Origin: Rubrivivax gelatinosus
GTDB taxonomy: Bacteria > Pseudomonadota > Gammaproteobacteria > Burkholderiales > Burkholderiaceae_C
Reading direction: 5' to 3'
NCBI RefSeq assembly: GCF_016583785.1
Contig: NZ_NRRU01000007.1
Location: forward strand, 20,301 to 84,300
DNA: 64,000 bases
Part shown: positions 44,789 through 54,508 of the stretch, piece after piece
How the letters are laid out: each line of letters begins with the position of its first letter
Numbering within the stretch: the stretch's first letter is position 1
Notes under the pieces: generated by a model
The model's input: only the letters and a program-made list of their open reading frames with translations
Database searches by the model: none
What the model was told of the DNA's origin: nothing
Made by a program: the position numbers and the translations under genes

Positions 44789-45244
44789 TCAGCGGGCGGC
44801 GGTGGCCGCGAGCTTCTCGAGCTCGGCCACGTGCTGGGCTTCCTCGGCCGCGAACTCGGCCGCCAGCGTGCGCACCTCGTGATCGGTGCTGAGCGCCGCG
44901 ATCGTGGCGTAGAAGGCGTGGCCGCGGCGCTCGCCGTCGAGCGCGAGCGCGAGCGCGTCGGCGGCATCCATCATCGGATCGACACCGGCCCACTCGGCGG
45001 TTTCGGGCGGGATGCCCTCGGGCCAGTCGAAGTCGCCCGGGCCGAGCACGGGCAGGGTGCGAAAGCCCGCCCGCGCCTGCGCCTCGGCCAGGTGCAGCCG
45101 CGAGAAGTGCGCCATGCGCGCGAAGAAGGCGCGCAACTCGGCGTTGCCGTCGGTGCCCATCGAGGCGGCCAGATCTTCGTAGCGCCGCGCCGCGTCGCGT
45201 TCGAGCGCGACCGCGTGGGCGAGGAACTTGTCGACGTCGTTCAT
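44789..45244 (-). CDS. Ferritin-like / rubrerythrin-type diiron protein
   Basis: A 151-residue four-helix protein. Candidate diiron ligands are E15 in ALERDAARRYEDLA, the HLAEAQ helix, a glutamate in LALDGERRGHAFY, and the E-x-x-H of EFAAEEAQHVAEL. No rubredoxin domain is attached. It starts 6 bases after fixX and so is probably co-transcribed with fixABCX. A role in peroxide or oxygen removal, or in iron storage near nitrogenase, is plausible; nothing in the sequence settles this. Confidence 0.7.
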   Translation of the reverse strand: MNDVDKFLAHAVALERDAARRYEDLAASMGTDGNAELRAFFARMAHFSRLHLAEAQARAGFRTLPVLGPGDFDWPEGIPPETAEWAGVDPMMDAADALALALDGERRGHAFYATIAALSTDHEVRTLAAEFAAEEAQHVAELEKLAATAAR

Positions 45245-45250
45245 CGCCGG

Positions 45251-45550
45251 TCAGCCGAATTTGAAGAGGATGCCGTAGCCGCCGCGGGGCCAGTCCCATT
45301 CGACGTTGGCGTGCTCGCTGCAGATCACGCGGCAGCTGCCGCATTCGAGACAGCCGTCGGTGATCAGCGTCACCGTGCGGTTGCCTTCGGCCTTGTAGCA
45401 GCTGGCTGGGCAGACGTAGGTGCAGGACTGGGTCTGGCAGGTGTTGGCGCAGACCTCGGGCTTCTTGATGCGGATGTGCGGCCGGCCGTGGTCGACCTTG
45501 TACCGGTTCTGGAACAGCTTTTCTTCGACGTTGACGACGACGGCGTTCAT
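45251..45550 (-). CDS. fixX: FixX ferredoxin-like protein
   Basis: A 99-residue Fe-S protein that forms the FixCX part of the electron-bifurcating complex supplying low-potential electrons to nitrogenase. Cysteine groups [19 protein letters not shown] and [11 protein letters not shown] match FixX. ATG 45550 ([17 protein letters not shown]) is the usual start; it overlaps the fixC stop by 4 bases. The ending [15 protein letters not shown] is typical. Confidence 0.94.
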   Translation of the reverse strand: MNAVVVNVEEKLFQNRYKVDHGRPHIRIKKPEVCANTCQTQSCTYVCPASCYKAEGNRTVTLITDGCLECGSCRVICSEHANVEWDWPRGGYGILFKFG

Positions 45551-46854
45551 CGTGTTGCCCTCCACAGCTTGAACGCGTCGCCGACCAGGCCGGTGACGCG
45601 GCGGGCGGCCTTGAAGCTGCCCAGGATCTCGCGCTGCTTGGTCGCCTTGTCGACGCCATCGACCGTGAAGTAGGTCTTGGCGGCGCGGTTGACGAGCGCG
45701 GGGTAGGTGTTGAAGAAATAGGGGCTGGTCTCGAGCACTTCCGGCAGGTGCTGGTACTTCTTCAGGTCCTTCATGACGAAGCTGGCGTCGAGGCTGGCCT
45801 TGTAGGCCGACAGCGTGCGTGCATCCATCGTCTTGCCGGCAGCCTTGGCGGCGGCCACGGTCTCGCCGGCCAGGCGGCCGCTGGTCATCGCCAGGTTCGA
45901 GCCTTCGCGGTGCACCGCGTTCACGAAGCCGGCCGAGTCGCCGACGATCATCCAGCCGTCGCCGTAGAGCTGCGGTATCGCGCGCAGCCCGCCTTCGGGG
46001 ATCAGGTGGGCGGCGTATTCCTTCATCTCGCCGCCTTCGAGCATCGGCGCGATGCTGGGGTGCTTCTTCAGCTTCTCCAGCAGCGCGTAGGGAGAGGTGC
46101 GCTTCTCGTTGGCCTTGAAGTCCGACAGCAGGCAGCCGACGCCGATGGTCAGCGAGTCCTTGTTCGTGTAGAGGAAGCCGGTGCCGACCATGCCTTCGGT
46201 CACGGTGCCGACCATCTCGATGACGACGCCTTCTTCTTCCTTGACGTTGAAGCGCTGCTGGATCACCTCTTCGGGCATGAAGAGGATCTCCTTGACCGCG
46301 AGCGCGACGTTCTTGGCCTGGATCTCGCCGTGCAGCCCGGCCTTGCGCGCCAGCACCGAGTTGACGCCGTCGGCGAGCACGACGACGTCGGCGAAGACCT
46401 CGCCGCCGATGCGGTCGCAGCGCACGCCGACGCAGCGTTTGCCGTCCATCAGCAGCTCGTCGACGGTGGTCTCGCAGATCACCAGCGCGCCGGCTTCACG
46501 CACCTTGGAGCTGAACCACTTGTCGAACTGGGCGCGGATGATCGTGTAGCGGTTGTACGGCGGCTTGTTGTAGTCGTCGCTGCGGTAGTGGCTGCCGACG
46601 AAGCTGTTGTCGTCGAGCACCCACATGCGCTGCTCGATGATGTGGCGTTCCAGCGGCGCGTCGTCGCGGAAGTCGGGGATCAGCTTCTCGAGCGCGTCGG
46701 CGTACAGGATCGCGCCCTGCACGTTCTTGCTGCCGGGGTACTCGCCGCGTTCGATCTGCAGCACCTTGAGCCCGGCCTTGGCCATCGTCAGCGCGGCGGC
46801 GTTGCCCGAGGGCCCCGCGCCGACGACGATGGCGTCGAACTTCTCGTTGGACAT
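45547..46854 (-). CDS. fixC: FixC flavoprotein (ETF:quinone oxidoreductase-like)
   Basis: A 435-residue FAD protein, the quinone-reducing member of FixABCX. The FAD-binding motif [21 protein letters not shown] lies at residues 8-28, and [25 protein letters not shown] is the second FAD site. It resembles ETF-QO but lacks its C-terminal cluster domain, which FixX supplies. It is 11 bases after fixB and overlaps fixX. Confidence 0.95.
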   Translation of the reverse strand: MSNEKFDAIVVGAGPSGNAAALTMAKAGLKVLQIERGEYPGSKNVQGAILYADALEKLIPDFRDDAPLERHIIEQRMWVLDDNSFVGSHYRSDDYNKPPYNRYTIIRAQFDKWFSSKVREAGALVICETTVDELLMDGKRCVGVRCDRIGGEVFADVVVLADGVNSVLARKAGLHGEIQAKNVALAVKEILFMPEEVIQQRFNVKEEEGVVIEMVGTVTEGMVGTGFLYTNKDSLTIGVGCLLSDFKANEKRTSPYALLEKLKKHPSIAPMLEGGEMKEYAAHLIPEGGLRAIPQLYGDGWMIVGDSAGFVNAVHREGSNLAMTSGRLAGETVAAAKAAGKTMDARTLSAYKASLDASFVMKDLKKYQHLPEVLETSPYFFNTYPALVNRAAKTYFTVDGVDKATKQREILGSFKAARRVTGLVGDAFKLWRATR

Positions 46855-46865
46855 CGTGGGCTCCT

Positions 46866-47966
46866 TCAGGCGGCGATACGCACGCGTTTGGCCAGGTGAT
46901 TGCGGAAGGTCTGGGTCAGCACCGGCAGCACCTGCATCGCGCTGCCGACGATGCCGTGGTGGGCGAAGTCGAAGATCGGTGCGTTCGGGTCGGTGTTGAT
47001 CGCGACGATGCAGTCCGAGCTCTCCATGCCGACGCGGTGCTGGATCGCGCCCGAGATGCCGGCGGCGATGTAGAGCTTGGGCCGCACCGTCTTGCCGGTC
47101 TGGCCGACCTGGCGTTCGGTCTCGCACCAGCCGGCCTGGGTGACGGCGCGCGTGGCGCCGACCTCGGCGCCGAGCACCCGCGCCAGCTCCCAGACGAGCT
47201 TGAAGTTCTCGGCCGTCTTCAGCCCCTTGCCGCCGCTGACGATGATGTCGGCATAGGCCAGGTTGACGGTGTTGCGGGTGGCGTCGGGGATGAAGTCGAG
47301 CAGCTTGGTGACGATGTCGGTCTCGACCATGCCCAGCGTCATCTCGACGATGTCGCCGCTGCGCGTGTCGTCGCGCCGCGGCATCGCCATCACGCGCGGG
47401 CGCACGGTCGCCATCTGCGGGCGGTAGGCCAGCGTCATGATCGTGCACAGCAGCGAGCCGCCGAAGGTCGGCCGCGTCGCCGCCATGGCGCGGCCGTCGA
47501 TGCGCAGCTCAGTGCAGTCGGCGGTGAGGCCCGTGCCCAGCGTCGTCGCGACGCTGCCGGCGAGGTCGCGGCCCATCGTCGTCGCGCCCAGCAGCAGGAT
47601 CTCGGGCTGGTGGCTGTTGACGAGGTCGGTCAGGCCCTTGGTGAAGGGCTCGTTGCGGTAGCCCTGCAGCACCGGGTCGCGCATCAGGTAGCAGCGGTCG
47701 GCGCCGTAGGTATAGGCCTCTTTCGCGTAAAGCTCCAGGTCGTCGGCCGGGCCGCCCATCAGCACGCCGCTGACGGTGACGCCCAGCGTGTCGGCGAGTT
47801 TTCGCGCCTCGCCCATCAGCTCCCAGCTGACGCTGTGCACGTGGCCGCGGTCGTGTTCGATGAAGACCCAGACGCCCTTGTAGGCCTTCAGGTGCTCCGG
47901 CAGCTCGGTGTTGCGCCCGGCACGGCCGGCGGGGCGCGGTGCGGCGGGTTTTGCGGCTTCGCTCAT
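46866..47966 (-). CDS. fixB: FixB, electron transfer flavoprotein alpha subunit
   Basis: A 366-residue ETF alpha-type subunit; with FixA it binds FAD, accepts electrons from NADH and bifurcates them to FixC quinone and to ferredoxin or flavodoxin. The C-terminal FAD domain contains [35 protein letters not shown] and [20 protein letters not shown]. The N-terminus is extended by a Pro/Ala-rich stretch. A 141-base gap with an interspersed repeat separates it from fixA. Confidence 0.95.
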   Translation of the reverse strand: MSEAAKPAAPRPAGRAGRNTELPEHLKAYKGVWVFIEHDRGHVHSVSWELMGEARKLADTLGVTVSGVLMGGPADDLELYAKEAYTYGADRCYLMRDPVLQGYRNEPFTKGLTDLVNSHQPEILLLGATTMGRDLAGSVATTLGTGLTADCTELRIDGRAMAATRPTFGGSLLCTIMTLAYRPQMATVRPRVMAMPRRDDTRSGDIVEMTLGMVETDIVTKLLDFIPDATRNTVNLAYADIIVSGGKGLKTAENFKLVWELARVLGAEVGATRAVTQAGWCETERQVGQTGKTVRPKLYIAAGISGAIQHRVGMESSDCIVAINTDPNAPIFDFAHHGIVGSAMQVLPVLTQTFRNHLAKRVRIAA

Positions 47967-48048
47967 TGAGTTCTCCTGTTTGCCATGGCCGGCGCTGCAG
48001 CGCGAGACGGCGGCGCTTCAAGCGGCCGCCGCGGAGCCGGCTTTGCCG

Positions 48049-48101
48049 GGCCGCTGGCGGCGCCCCCTTGAGGGGGAGCGCCGAAGGCGCTACGGGGGTG
48101 G
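48049..48101. repeat. 53-bp interspersed palindromic repeat, copy 2
   Basis: Reverse-orientation match, 52 of 53 bases, to 13883-13935, with weaker similarity continuing to about 48020. It lies between fixA and fixB and contains CCCCCTTGAGGGGG and AGCGCCGAAGGCGCT palindromes that can form hairpins in the transcript. Confidence 0.85.
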
Positions 48102-48107
48102 TCCATC

Positions 48108-48956
48108 TCAGGCGCTGAGGCGTTCGACGGTTTCTTCTTCCAGCGCCGGATGCGTGGTGAAGATCTTCTGCAGCAGGTTCAGGCAGACGTCGTTGACGCT
48201 GGTGTCGGCGACGACCTGCATCTCGGCCTTGGTCGCACGCGGCGTCGGGCCGAAGACCTTGCTGACGACGGTGGGCGAGCCCTTCAGGCCGATCTTGCTG
48301 ACGTCCTCGATGCCGGCGTCGTCCTTGTTCCAGCGCCGCACCGGGCAGCGGCCGGCGCGCAGCATGTCGGCCATGGTCGCGAAGCGCATCTCGTTCGTGC
48401 CTTCGAGCATCGTGATCAGCGAGGGCAGCGTCGTCTCGAGCAACTGCACGCCGCCTTCGGCGCGGCGCTCGACCTGGATGCGGCGCGCGTCGAGGTCGAC
48501 CTCGACGATGCGGCTGACGTAGGTCAGCAGGTTCACGCCCAGGCGCTTGGCGATGCCGGGGCCGACCTGGGCGGTGTCGCCGTCGATCGTCTGCTTGCCG
48601 GTGAAGACCAGGTCGACCGTCTGCTCCTGGCCGATCTTGCGGATCGCCGCGGCCAGCGCGTAGCTGGTGGCCAGCGTGTCGGCGCCGGCGAAGGAGCGGT
48701 CGGTGACGAGGATGGCGTCGGTGGCGCCGAAGCTGATGCACTTGCGCAGCGCGTCCTCGGCCTGCGGCGGGCCCATGCAGAGCACGGTGACGCGGCCGCC
48801 GAACTGGTCCTTCAGCCGCAGCGCCTCTTCGAGCGCGAACAGGTCGTAGGGGTTGACGATCGCCGGCACCCCCTGCCGCATGATGGTGTTGGTGACGGGG
48901 TGGACACGGATCTGCGCCGAGTCGGGCACCTGCTTGATGCAGACGACGATGTGCAT
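48108..48956 (-). CDS. fixA: FixA, electron transfer flavoprotein beta subunit
   Basis: A 282-residue ETF beta-type subunit with the FixA start MHIVVCIKQVPDSAQIRVHPVTNTIMRQGVPAIVNPYD and the nucleotide-site sequence TGKQTIDGDTAQVGPGIAKRLG. It pairs with FixB. It follows nifW by 16 bases, placing fixABCX under the nifV promoter. The 141-base gap after it carries a palindromic repeat that might stabilise the fixA end of the transcript. Confidence 0.96.
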   Translation of the reverse strand: MHIVVCIKQVPDSAQIRVHPVTNTIMRQGVPAIVNPYDLFALEEALRLKDQFGGRVTVLCMGPPQAEDALRKCISFGATDAILVTDRSFAGADTLATSYALAAAIRKIGQEQTVDLVFTGKQTIDGDTAQVGPGIAKRLGVNLLTYVSRIVEVDLDARRIQVERRAEGGVQLLETTLPSLITMLEGTNEMRFATMADMLRAGRCPVRRWNKDDAGIEDVSKIGLKGSPTVVSKVFGPTPRATKAEMQVVADTSVNDVCLNLLQKIFTTHPALEEETVERLSA

Positions 48957-48972
48957 GGCTGCTCCTTCGGTT

Positions 48973-49317
48973 TCAGACGCCGGCGCTGCGGCGTTCGGCC
49001 AGGCTCTGGCGCAGCGAGGCCAGCGGCACCGCCTGCACGCCCTGGGCGTCCTGGAAGACCTTGAACACCTTCTCGCGCACGCCGCTGGAGACGGTGAAGT
49101 CGGTGTAGGCCTGGGTCAGCAGGTCGCGGTAGCGGCGGAAGGTCTGGACCTCGTCGAGCTCGGCCAGCCCCGGTGCCGCTTTCAGGTACTGGTGGAAGCG
49201 CTTGAGGATGTGCAGCCGGTTCACCTGCACGACACGTTCTTCGTAGGGCACGCCGAAGAAGCGCAGGAAGTCCTCGGCGCTGGACAGGTGCTGCAGGCGT
49301 TGGCTCAGGGTGTCCAT
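48973..49317 (-). CDS. nifW: NifW, nitrogenase-stabilising protein
   Basis: A 114-residue small helical protein. SAEDFLRFFGVPYEERVVQVNRLHILKRFHQYL and the middle RYRDLLTQAYTDF agree with NifW, thought to help maturation or oxygen protection of the MoFe protein. It sits 19 bases after nifV and 16 before fixA in one operon. Confidence 0.92.
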   Translation of the reverse strand: MDTLSQRLQHLSSAEDFLRFFGVPYEERVVQVNRLHILKRFHQYLKAAPGLAELDEVQTFRRYRDLLTQAYTDFTVSSGVREKVFKVFQDAQGVQAVPLASLRQSLAERRSAGV

Positions 49318-49336
49318 CGGCGTCTCCTTCGGGGCC

Positions 49337-50497
49337 TCAGGCGTGCGCGAGCGCGAAAGCGCCCTCGCAGGTGTCGAGATAAAAGCGCGCCAGGTCGTCG
49401 GCGCTGGGCTCGACCTTGGTGGCGGCGACGTGTTCGCGGATGCGTTCCAGCAGCCCGGCGACCTGCCAGGGCGGCACGGTCAGGCCCAGGCGCGCGTAGC
49501 GCTCGACGATGGCGGCGCTGCCCGAGTGTTTGCCCAGCACCAGCCGGTGCGTGCGGCCCAGTTCCTCGGGGGCGAAGGTCTCGTAGTTGCGGCGGTCCTT
49601 CAGCAGGCCGTCGACGTGGATGCCGCTCTCGTGGCTGAACACCGCGTCGCCGACGATGGACTTGCCCGGCGCCACCGGCCGCCCGGAGGCGTGGGCGACG
49701 AGCGCGCTGATCGTCGGCAGCGTGTCGGTGCGGATGCCGCATTCGATGCCGTGCACGTGGCGCAGCGCCATCACCACCTCTTCCATCGCGGCGTTGCCGG
49801 CACGTTCGCCCAGCCCGTTGACGGTGGTGCTCGCGTGGGTGGCGCCGGCCATCGCCGCGGCCAGCGTGTTGGCGGTGGCCAGGCCCAGGTCGTCGTGGGC
49901 GTGGATCTCGATCTCGAGGTCGACCGCGGCGCGCAGCGCGGCGATGCGCAGATGGGTCTGGAAGGGGTCGAGCAGCCCCAGCGTGTCGGCGTAGCGCACG
50001 CGGCGTGCGCCGGCGCCCTGTGCCGCGACCGCGGCGGCGGCCAGGAACCCCGGGTCGGCACGCGAGGCGTCCTCGAAGCCGACGCTGACCGCAACGCCGC
50101 CGTCGGCCAGGCGCGTGACGTGGTGGCGGATCACCTGCAGCACCCAGTCGCGGTCGCGGCCGAGCTTGCGTTCGATCTGGATGTCGGACACCGGCACCGA
50201 GACGTGCACGATGTCGGCGCCGCAGCGCAGTGCGGCGGCGATGTCGCTGTCGGCCATGCGCGCCCAGACCATGGTGCGCGCCTGGCGCACGCGGCGCGTG
50301 ATCGCCTGGATCAGCTCGACCTCGTGTTCGCCCATCGCCGGGATGCCGATCTCCATCTCGGGCACGCCGGCGGCGTCGAGTGCGCCGGCGATGGCCAGCT
50401 TCTCGTCGTCGGTGAACGCGACGCCGGCGGTCTGTTCACCGTCGCGAAGCGTCGTGTCGTTGATCGTCAGTCGATGGGCGAGCGGGGCGGGGGACAC
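49337..50497 (-). CDS. nifV: NifV, homocitrate synthase
   Basis: A 386-residue enzyme that condenses 2-oxoglutarate and acetyl-CoA to homocitrate, the organic ligand of FeMo-cofactor. It is a DRE-TIM protein: [18 protein letters not shown] at the start, [17 protein letters not shown] in the middle, and the [20 protein letters not shown] signature. The GTG at 50497 ([13 protein letters not shown] follows) has GGAG seven bases upstream and fits the family length. A perfect sigma54 promoter and a NifA site lie just before it, so it heads the nifVW-fixABCX operon. Confidence 0.93.
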   Translation of the reverse strand: MSPAPLAHRLTINDTTLRDGEQTAGVAFTDDEKLAIAGALDAAGVPEMEIGIPAMGEHEVELIQAITRRVRQARTMVWARMADSDIAAALRCGADIVHVSVPVSDIQIERKLGRDRDWVLQVIRHHVTRLADGGVAVSVGFEDASRADPGFLAAAAVAAQGAGARRVRYADTLGLLDPFQTHLRIAALRAAVDLEIEIHAHDDLGLATANTLAAAMAGATHASTTVNGLGERAGNAAMEEVVMALRHVHGIECGIRTDTLPTISALVAHASGRPVAPGKSIVGDAVFSHESGIHVDGLLKDRRNYETFAPEELGRTHRLVLGKHSGSAAIVERYARLGLTVPPWQVAGLLERIREHVAATKVEPSADDLARFYLDTCEGAFALAHA

Positions 50498-50529
50498 AGG
50501 CGGACTCCAGCAGCTATGGCCTGGCTTCC

Positions 50530-50544
50530 GCAAGCGCCGTGCCA
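50530..50544 (-). promoter_or_regulatory. Sigma54 (-24/-12) promoter of nifV
   Basis: On the minus strand TGGCACGGCGCTTGC: the consensus TGGCAC-N5-TTGC with exact GG-N10-GC spacing. It lies 33 bases before the nifV GTG, with a NifA site about 67 bases upstream. Confidence 0.88.
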
Positions 50545-50610
50545 CTGCGCTGGAACACGCAAGTTGTTGTCAATCAAGGAGTTTTGCTCTCGTGCGGGCG
50601 CTGTCCCGTT

Positions 50611-50626
50611 TGTCCGGTTGGCGACA
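50611..50626. promoter_or_regulatory. NifA upstream activator sequence for nifV
   Basis: TGT-CCGGTTGGCG-ACA, an exact TGT-N10-ACA. It lies about 70-80 bases upstream of the sigma54 site at 50530-50544, a usual distance for DNA-looping activation by NifA. Confidence 0.8.
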
Positions 50627-50665
50627 GCCGCGCTCGCCGCCGCCACCCGCGGCCACAAAACGAAC

Positions 50666-50699
50666 GCGGCGCCCGCGGCCTTGGGGGCCGGGGCGCCGT
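50666..50699 (-). terminator. Terminator-like hairpin after fdx
   Basis: GGCGCCC (50668-50674) pairs with GGGCGCC (50691-50697) with an inner GGCC pairing. On the minus strand it is followed by GTTCGTTTTG. It separates the isc operon from the nifV promoter region. Confidence 0.6.
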
Positions 50700-50730
50700 G
50701 AAGATCGGGTGCGTTGGCGAGCTTGGGAGC

Positions 50731-51087
50731 TCAGCGCTCCCGTGCGTGGTTCTTCGAGTAGCGCGGCAACTCGATCACGAGCTCCGGCCCGTCTACCTTC
50801 ACGCAGCACGACAGCCGCGACGCGGCTTCCAGCCCCCAGGCGTCCGACAGCTGCTCGTCCTCGTCGTCGTCGACCGGGTTCAGGTGCTCGGCGCCCTGGC
50901 GCACGTAGACGTGGCAGGTGGCGCAGGCGCCGACCTTGTCGCAGGCGTGTTCGACCGCGATGCCGTTGATCAGCAGTTCGTCGACCAGCGAATTGCCCGG
51001 CGCGGCGTCGAAGCTCAGGCCGCCGGGGCAGAGCTCGGCGTGCGGCAGCACGGTGATGCGGGTGGTATCGGGGGCGTCTGAACTCAT
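50731..51087 (-). CDS. fdx: ISC-type [2Fe-2S] ferredoxin
   Basis: A 118-residue ferredoxin of the Isc system. Cluster cysteines are in [19 protein letters not shown] (C-X5-C-X2-C) with the fourth in [11 protein letters not shown]. The ending [13 protein letters not shown] is typical of Isc ferredoxin. It donates electrons for cluster assembly on IscU, and here perhaps for nitrogenase cofactor precursors. It overlaps the hscA stop by 4 bases and is last in the run; a terminator-like hairpin follows. Confidence 0.93.
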   Translation of the reverse strand: MSSDAPDTTRITVLPHAELCPGGLSFDAAPGNSLVDELLINGIAVEHACDKVGACATCHVYVRQGAEHLNPVDDDEDEQLSDAWGLEAASRLSCCVKVDGPELVIELPRYSKNHARER

Positions 51088-52982
51088 GCGGCCATCTGTT
51101 CGAGCGTGCGACCGGACAGCGCACTGCGCACGCGCTCGTCCATGCGGCGCGCCGCGAACGGCGTCGTGATCCGGTTGAGCTCGTCGCCCGCACGGCGCAG
51201 GCGCTCGCGCAGCGCCTTGTGGGCTTCAGGCGTCGTGCCTTCACCCTCGGCACATTCTGCCAGCGCGTCGATCACGTCCTGCATCGCACGCAGGATCTGG
51301 AACAGCTCGGGGCTGGACAGCAGGCGCTCGCCGTCTTCGTGCAGCGCGCCCTCGGTGGCGTCGAGCAGGCGGCGGGCGTCGACCTCGGCCTCGCGCAGCG
51401 TGCGCGCGGCGGCGTCTTCGGCGGCGTGGCCCAGCGCCTGCTGCAGCATGCCGGCCACCTGCTGGGTGTCCAGGCCGTAGCTGGGCTTGACCTCGACCTG
51501 GGCGTGCGCGCCCGAAGTCTGCTCGACGGCGCTGACCGACAGCAGCCCGTCGGCGTCGATCTGGAAGGTGACGCGGATGCGCGCCGCGCCGGCCACCATC
51601 GCCGGGATGCCGCGCAGCGTGAAACGCGCCAGCGACCGGCACTCGCTGACCAGCTCGCGTTCGCCCTGCACCACGTGCAGCACCATCGCGGTCTGGCCGT
51701 CCTTGAAGGTGGTGAAGTCCTGGGCACGCGCCGTCGGCACGGTGCTGTTGCGCGGGATGATCTTCTCGACCAGGCCGCCCATCGTTTCCAGCCCCAGCGA
51801 CAGCGGGTTGACGTCGAGCAGCAGCAGGCCGTCGCTGCGGTTGCCGGCGAGCTGGTCGGCCTGGATCGCGGCGCCCAGCGCCACCGCTTCGTCGGGGTCG
51901 ATGCCGGTGTAGGGCTCGCGGCCGAAGAGTTTGGCGACGGCGGCGCGCACCGCCGGCATGCGCGTGGCGCCGCCGACGAGCACGACGCCGTCGACCTCGC
52001 CGGCCTTCAGCTTGGCGTCGCGCAGCGCGCGCCGCACCGGGCCCAGCGTGCGTTCGACCAGCGCCTGCGTCAGCGTCTCGAACTGGCTGCGTGTGATGGT
52101 CGCGGTGGCCGGTGTGCCGTCGGCGCGCAGGCAGTGCATCACGGCGCGGTCCAGGCTGCTCAGCGTTTCCTTCGTGTGCCGTGCCGCGGCGTGCAGCCGC
52201 GCCAGGTCGCCGGGGTGCCAGCCGCCGGTCTCGGCGGCGAACCACTGCGCCAGCAGGTGGTCGAAGTCGTCGCCGCCCAGCATCGGGTCGCCCGAGGTCG
52301 ACACGACCTCGAAGACACCGCGCGCCAGGCGCAGGATGCTGACGTCGAAGGTGCCGCCGCCCAGGTCGTAGACGACGTAGACACCTTCGCTGGCCGACTC
52401 CAGCCCGTAGGCCACCGCCGCCGCCGTCGGTTCGTTCAGCAGGCGCAGCACGTTGATGCCGGCGAGCGCGGCGGCGTCCTTGGTCGCCTGGCGCTGGGCG
52501 TCGTCGAAATAGGCCGGCACCGTGATCACGGCGCCGACCAGCGGGCCGCCGAGTGCGGCCTCGGCACGTTCCTTCAGCAGCTGCAGCACTTCGCCGCCGA
52601 CGTCCACCGGGCTCTTCAGCCCGGCACGCGTGCGCACGCCGACGGCGCTGGCGCTCAGGCGGTCGAGTTCGTAGGGCACGCTGCCGGGTGCGACGTCCTC
52701 GAGTGCACGCCCGATCAGGCGTTTGGCCGAAGCGACGGTATTCAGCGGGTCGGTGCTGGCGTAGGCCAGCGCCGCGGCACCGACGCTCAGCACGCCGTCC
52801 TCGCCGTAGTGCACCACCGAAGGCAGCAGGCGCCGGCCGTCGGCGTCGGGCAGCACCAGCGGCTCGCCGCTGCGCACCGTGGCGACGAGCGAGTTCGTCG
52901 TGCCCAGGTCGATGCCGACGGCCAGCCGGTGCTGGTGCGGCGCGGCGGCGCGTCCGGGTTCGGCGATCTGCAGCAGCGCCAT
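51084..52982 (-). CDS. hscA: HscA, Hsp70-type chaperone for iron-sulfur cluster transfer
   Basis: A 632-residue specialised Hsp70 that releases clusters from IscU. The N-terminal ATPase begins [20 protein letters not shown] and includes [15 protein letters not shown] and [12 protein letters not shown] substrate-binding domain and helical lid follow. [10 protein letters not shown] is the HscA-type start at 52982. Its usual partner HscB is not encoded next to it; the 280-base gap before iscA is filled by an inverted-repeat element. fdx overlaps its stop. Confidence 0.93.
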   Translation of the reverse strand: MALLQIAEPGRAAAPHQHRLAVGIDLGTTNSLVATVRSGEPLVLPDADGRRLLPSVVHYGEDGVLSVGAAALAYASTDPLNTVASAKRLIGRALEDVAPGSVPYELDRLSASAVGVRTRAGLKSPVDVGGEVLQLLKERAEAALGGPLVGAVITVPAYFDDAQRQATKDAAALAGINVLRLLNEPTAAAVAYGLESASEGVYVVYDLGGGTFDVSILRLARGVFEVVSTSGDPMLGGDDFDHLLAQWFAAETGGWHPGDLARLHAAARHTKETLSSLDRAVMHCLRADGTPATATITRSQFETLTQALVERTLGPVRRALRDAKLKAGEVDGVVLVGGATRMPAVRAAVAKLFGREPYTGIDPDEAVALGAAIQADQLAGNRSDGLLLLDVNPLSLGLETMGGLVEKIIPRNSTVPTARAQDFTTFKDGQTAMVLHVVQGERELVSECRSLARFTLRGIPAMVAGAARIRVTFQIDADGLLSVSAVEQTSGAHAQVEVKPSYGLDTQQVAGMLQQALGHAAEDAAARTLREAEVDARRLLDATEGALHEDGERLLSSPELFQILRAMQDVIDALAECAEGEGTTPEAHKALRERLRRAGDELNRITTPFAARRMDERVRSALSGRTLEQMAA

Positions 52983-52994
52983 GGCGGGTTCCTC

Positions 52995-53263
52995 AGAAGG
53001 TGTGAAGGAACCCGGCGTGCCCGCGACGGGGTGCAGCCGGGTGTCGGGCAAGGCGCGTCGCGCGGCCGGTACTCGATGTACCGGCAAGCGGCGCAACGCC
53101 GCCTGGCGCCCGGATGTGCCCCGTCCCGCAGGGTCGAGCCGACGAGCGACCCCGAGGCGGTGCCGGGCGCGCCGCGATCAGCGCCGAGATGTCGTCGCGA
53201 GGTCGCACGTTCGGGGTCGCTGGGCGGATCGACGCGGGCATGGCGGGTTCCTTCACACCTTCT
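52995..53263. mobile_element. MITE-like element, long copy (269 bp)
   Basis: Ends are AGAAGGTGTGAA (52995-53006) and TTCACACCTTCT (53252-53263), continuing inward as GGAACCCG.CGTGCCCGCG on both sides. The outer parts match the 128-base copy at 56439-56566 almost base for base in inverted orientation. About 141 extra bases, roughly 53050-53190, sit in the middle. No coding sequence. It fills the gap between iscA and hscA. Confidence 0.8.
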
Positions 53264-53586
53264 TAGACTGCGAAGGACTCGCCGCAGCCGCAGGTGGCTG
53301 CGGCGTTGGGGTTGTCGAACTTGAAGCCTTCGTTCAGGCCTTCGCGCACCCAGTCGAGCTGGGTGCCGTCGAGCAGCGGCAGGCTCTGCGCCGACACCAG
53401 CAGCTGCACGCCTTCGCACTCGAACACCAGGTCCTCGGGCGCGGGTGCGTCGGCGAACTCGAGCGCGTAGGCGTAGCCCGAGCAGCCGCTGGTCTTGACG
53501 TCCAGCCGCAGGCCGACGCCGCCGCCGCGTTTGACCAGCGCCTTGCGGATCTGCGCCGCGGCCTTGGGGGTGACGCTGACGGCCAT
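53263..53586 (-). CDS. iscA: IscA, A-type iron-sulfur carrier
   Basis: A 107-residue A-type carrier. Ligand cysteines are in TSGCSGYAYAL (about C35) and ATCGCGESFAV (about C99 and C101). The YAYAL form is typical of IscA. It is 4 bases after erpA. Its TAA stop overlaps the right end of the MITE-like element that separates it from hscA. Confidence 0.92.
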   Translation of the reverse strand: MAVSVTPKAAAQIRKALVKRGGGVGLRLDVKTSGCSGYAYALEFADAPAPEDLVFECEGVQLLVSAQSLPLLDGTQLDWVREGLNEGFKFDNPNAAATCGCGESFAV

Positions 53587-53590
53587 GGCG

Positions 53591-54004
53591 TCAGACCGAG
53601 AACGACGAGCCGCAACCGCAGGTGCTGGTCGCGTTCGGGTTGCGGATCACGAAGCGTGCGCCTTCGAGCTTGTCCTCGTAGTCGATCTCGGCGCCCACCA
53701 GGTACTGCAGGCTCATCGCGTCGACGACGACGGTGATCGGCTCGCGCGCGACGCGGATGTCGTCTTCCTTGACCTCGTCGTCGAAGGCGAAGCCGTACTG
53801 GAAACCCGAGCAGCCGCCGCCGGTGACGTAGATGCGCAGCTGCAGGCTGGGGTCGCCTTCCTCGGCGAGCAGCTCGCTCACCTTGGCGACGACGGCGTCG
53901 CTGATCTTGATCGGCTCGCCGCCTTCGGGCAGCAGCGGCGGGTCGGCGCGCGGCAGCAGTTCGGCGGGGGCGGCGGCGTGGCCTTGGGACTGGCAGGCGG
54001 ACAT
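53591..54004 (-). CDS. erpA: ErpA-like A-type iron-sulfur insertion protein
   Basis: A 137-residue A-type carrier. It is very close to ErpA in [34 protein letters not shown] and [13 protein letters not shown], with the three ligand cysteines. A 30-residue Pro/Glu-rich N-terminus ([16 protein letters not shown]) is added relative to E. coli ErpA. Having it inside an isc operon next to iscA is unusual and suggests a nitrogenase-linked duplicate. The start at 54004 leaves 29 bases to iscU. Confidence 0.88.
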   Translation of the reverse strand: MSACQSQGHAAAPAELLPRADPPLLPEGGEPIKISDAVVAKVSELLAEEGDPSLQLRIYVTGGGCSGFQYGFAFDDEVKEDDIRVAREPITVVVDAMSLQYLVGAEIDYEDKLEGARFVIRNPNATSTCGCGSSFSV

Positions 54005-54033
54005 CGTGGACTCCTGTGGTTCAGGCGCGGCCT

Positions 54034-54489
54034 TCAGGCCGCTTCGCTGTGGTGGTCGGCGGGTTTGGAGGGCGCGCAGGCCTTTTCCTCGATCAGCCCG
54101 CCGGGGCCGGCGTGGCGCTGGCGGTAGTCGGCGACCGCGGCCTTGATCGCGTCCTCGGCGAGGATGGAGCAGTGGATCTTCACCGGCGGCAGCGCCAGCT
54201 CCTCGGCGATCGCGGTGTTCTTGATCGCCAGCGCCTGCTCCAGCGTCTTGCCCTTGACCCACTCGGTGACGAGCGAGCTCGACGCGATCGCCGAGCCGCA
54301 GCCGTAGGTCTTGAAGCGTGCGTCCTCGATGACGCCGGTGCTCGGGTCGACCTTGATCTGCAGCTTCATCACGTCGCCGCAGGCCGGTGCGCCGACCATG
54401 CCGGTGGCCACCGAGGCGTCGTCGGCGGCGAACGAACCGACGTTGCGCGGGTTCTCGTAGTGGTCGACGACCTTGTCGCTGTATGCCAT
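54034..54489 (-). CDS. iscU: IscU, iron-sulfur cluster scaffold
   Basis: A 151-residue scaffold. Ligands are in GAPACGDVM, the [11 protein letters not shown] cysteine and [21 protein letters not shown] is the HscA-binding motif. The [18 protein letters not shown] start is classic IscU. There is no NifU-type central or C-terminal domain, but a short Lys/Pro/His-rich tail is added. It lies between iscS and erpA. Confidence 0.95.
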   Translation of the reverse strand: MAYSDKVVDHYENPRNVGSFAADDASVATGMVGAPACGDVMKLQIKVDPSTGVIEDARFKTYGCGSAIASSSLVTEWVKGKTLEQALAIKNTAIAEELALPPVKIHCSILAEDAIKAAVADYRQRHAGPGGLIEEKACAPSKPADHHSEAA

Positions 54490-54508
54490 GGTGCTGCTCC
54501 TTGGGGAT

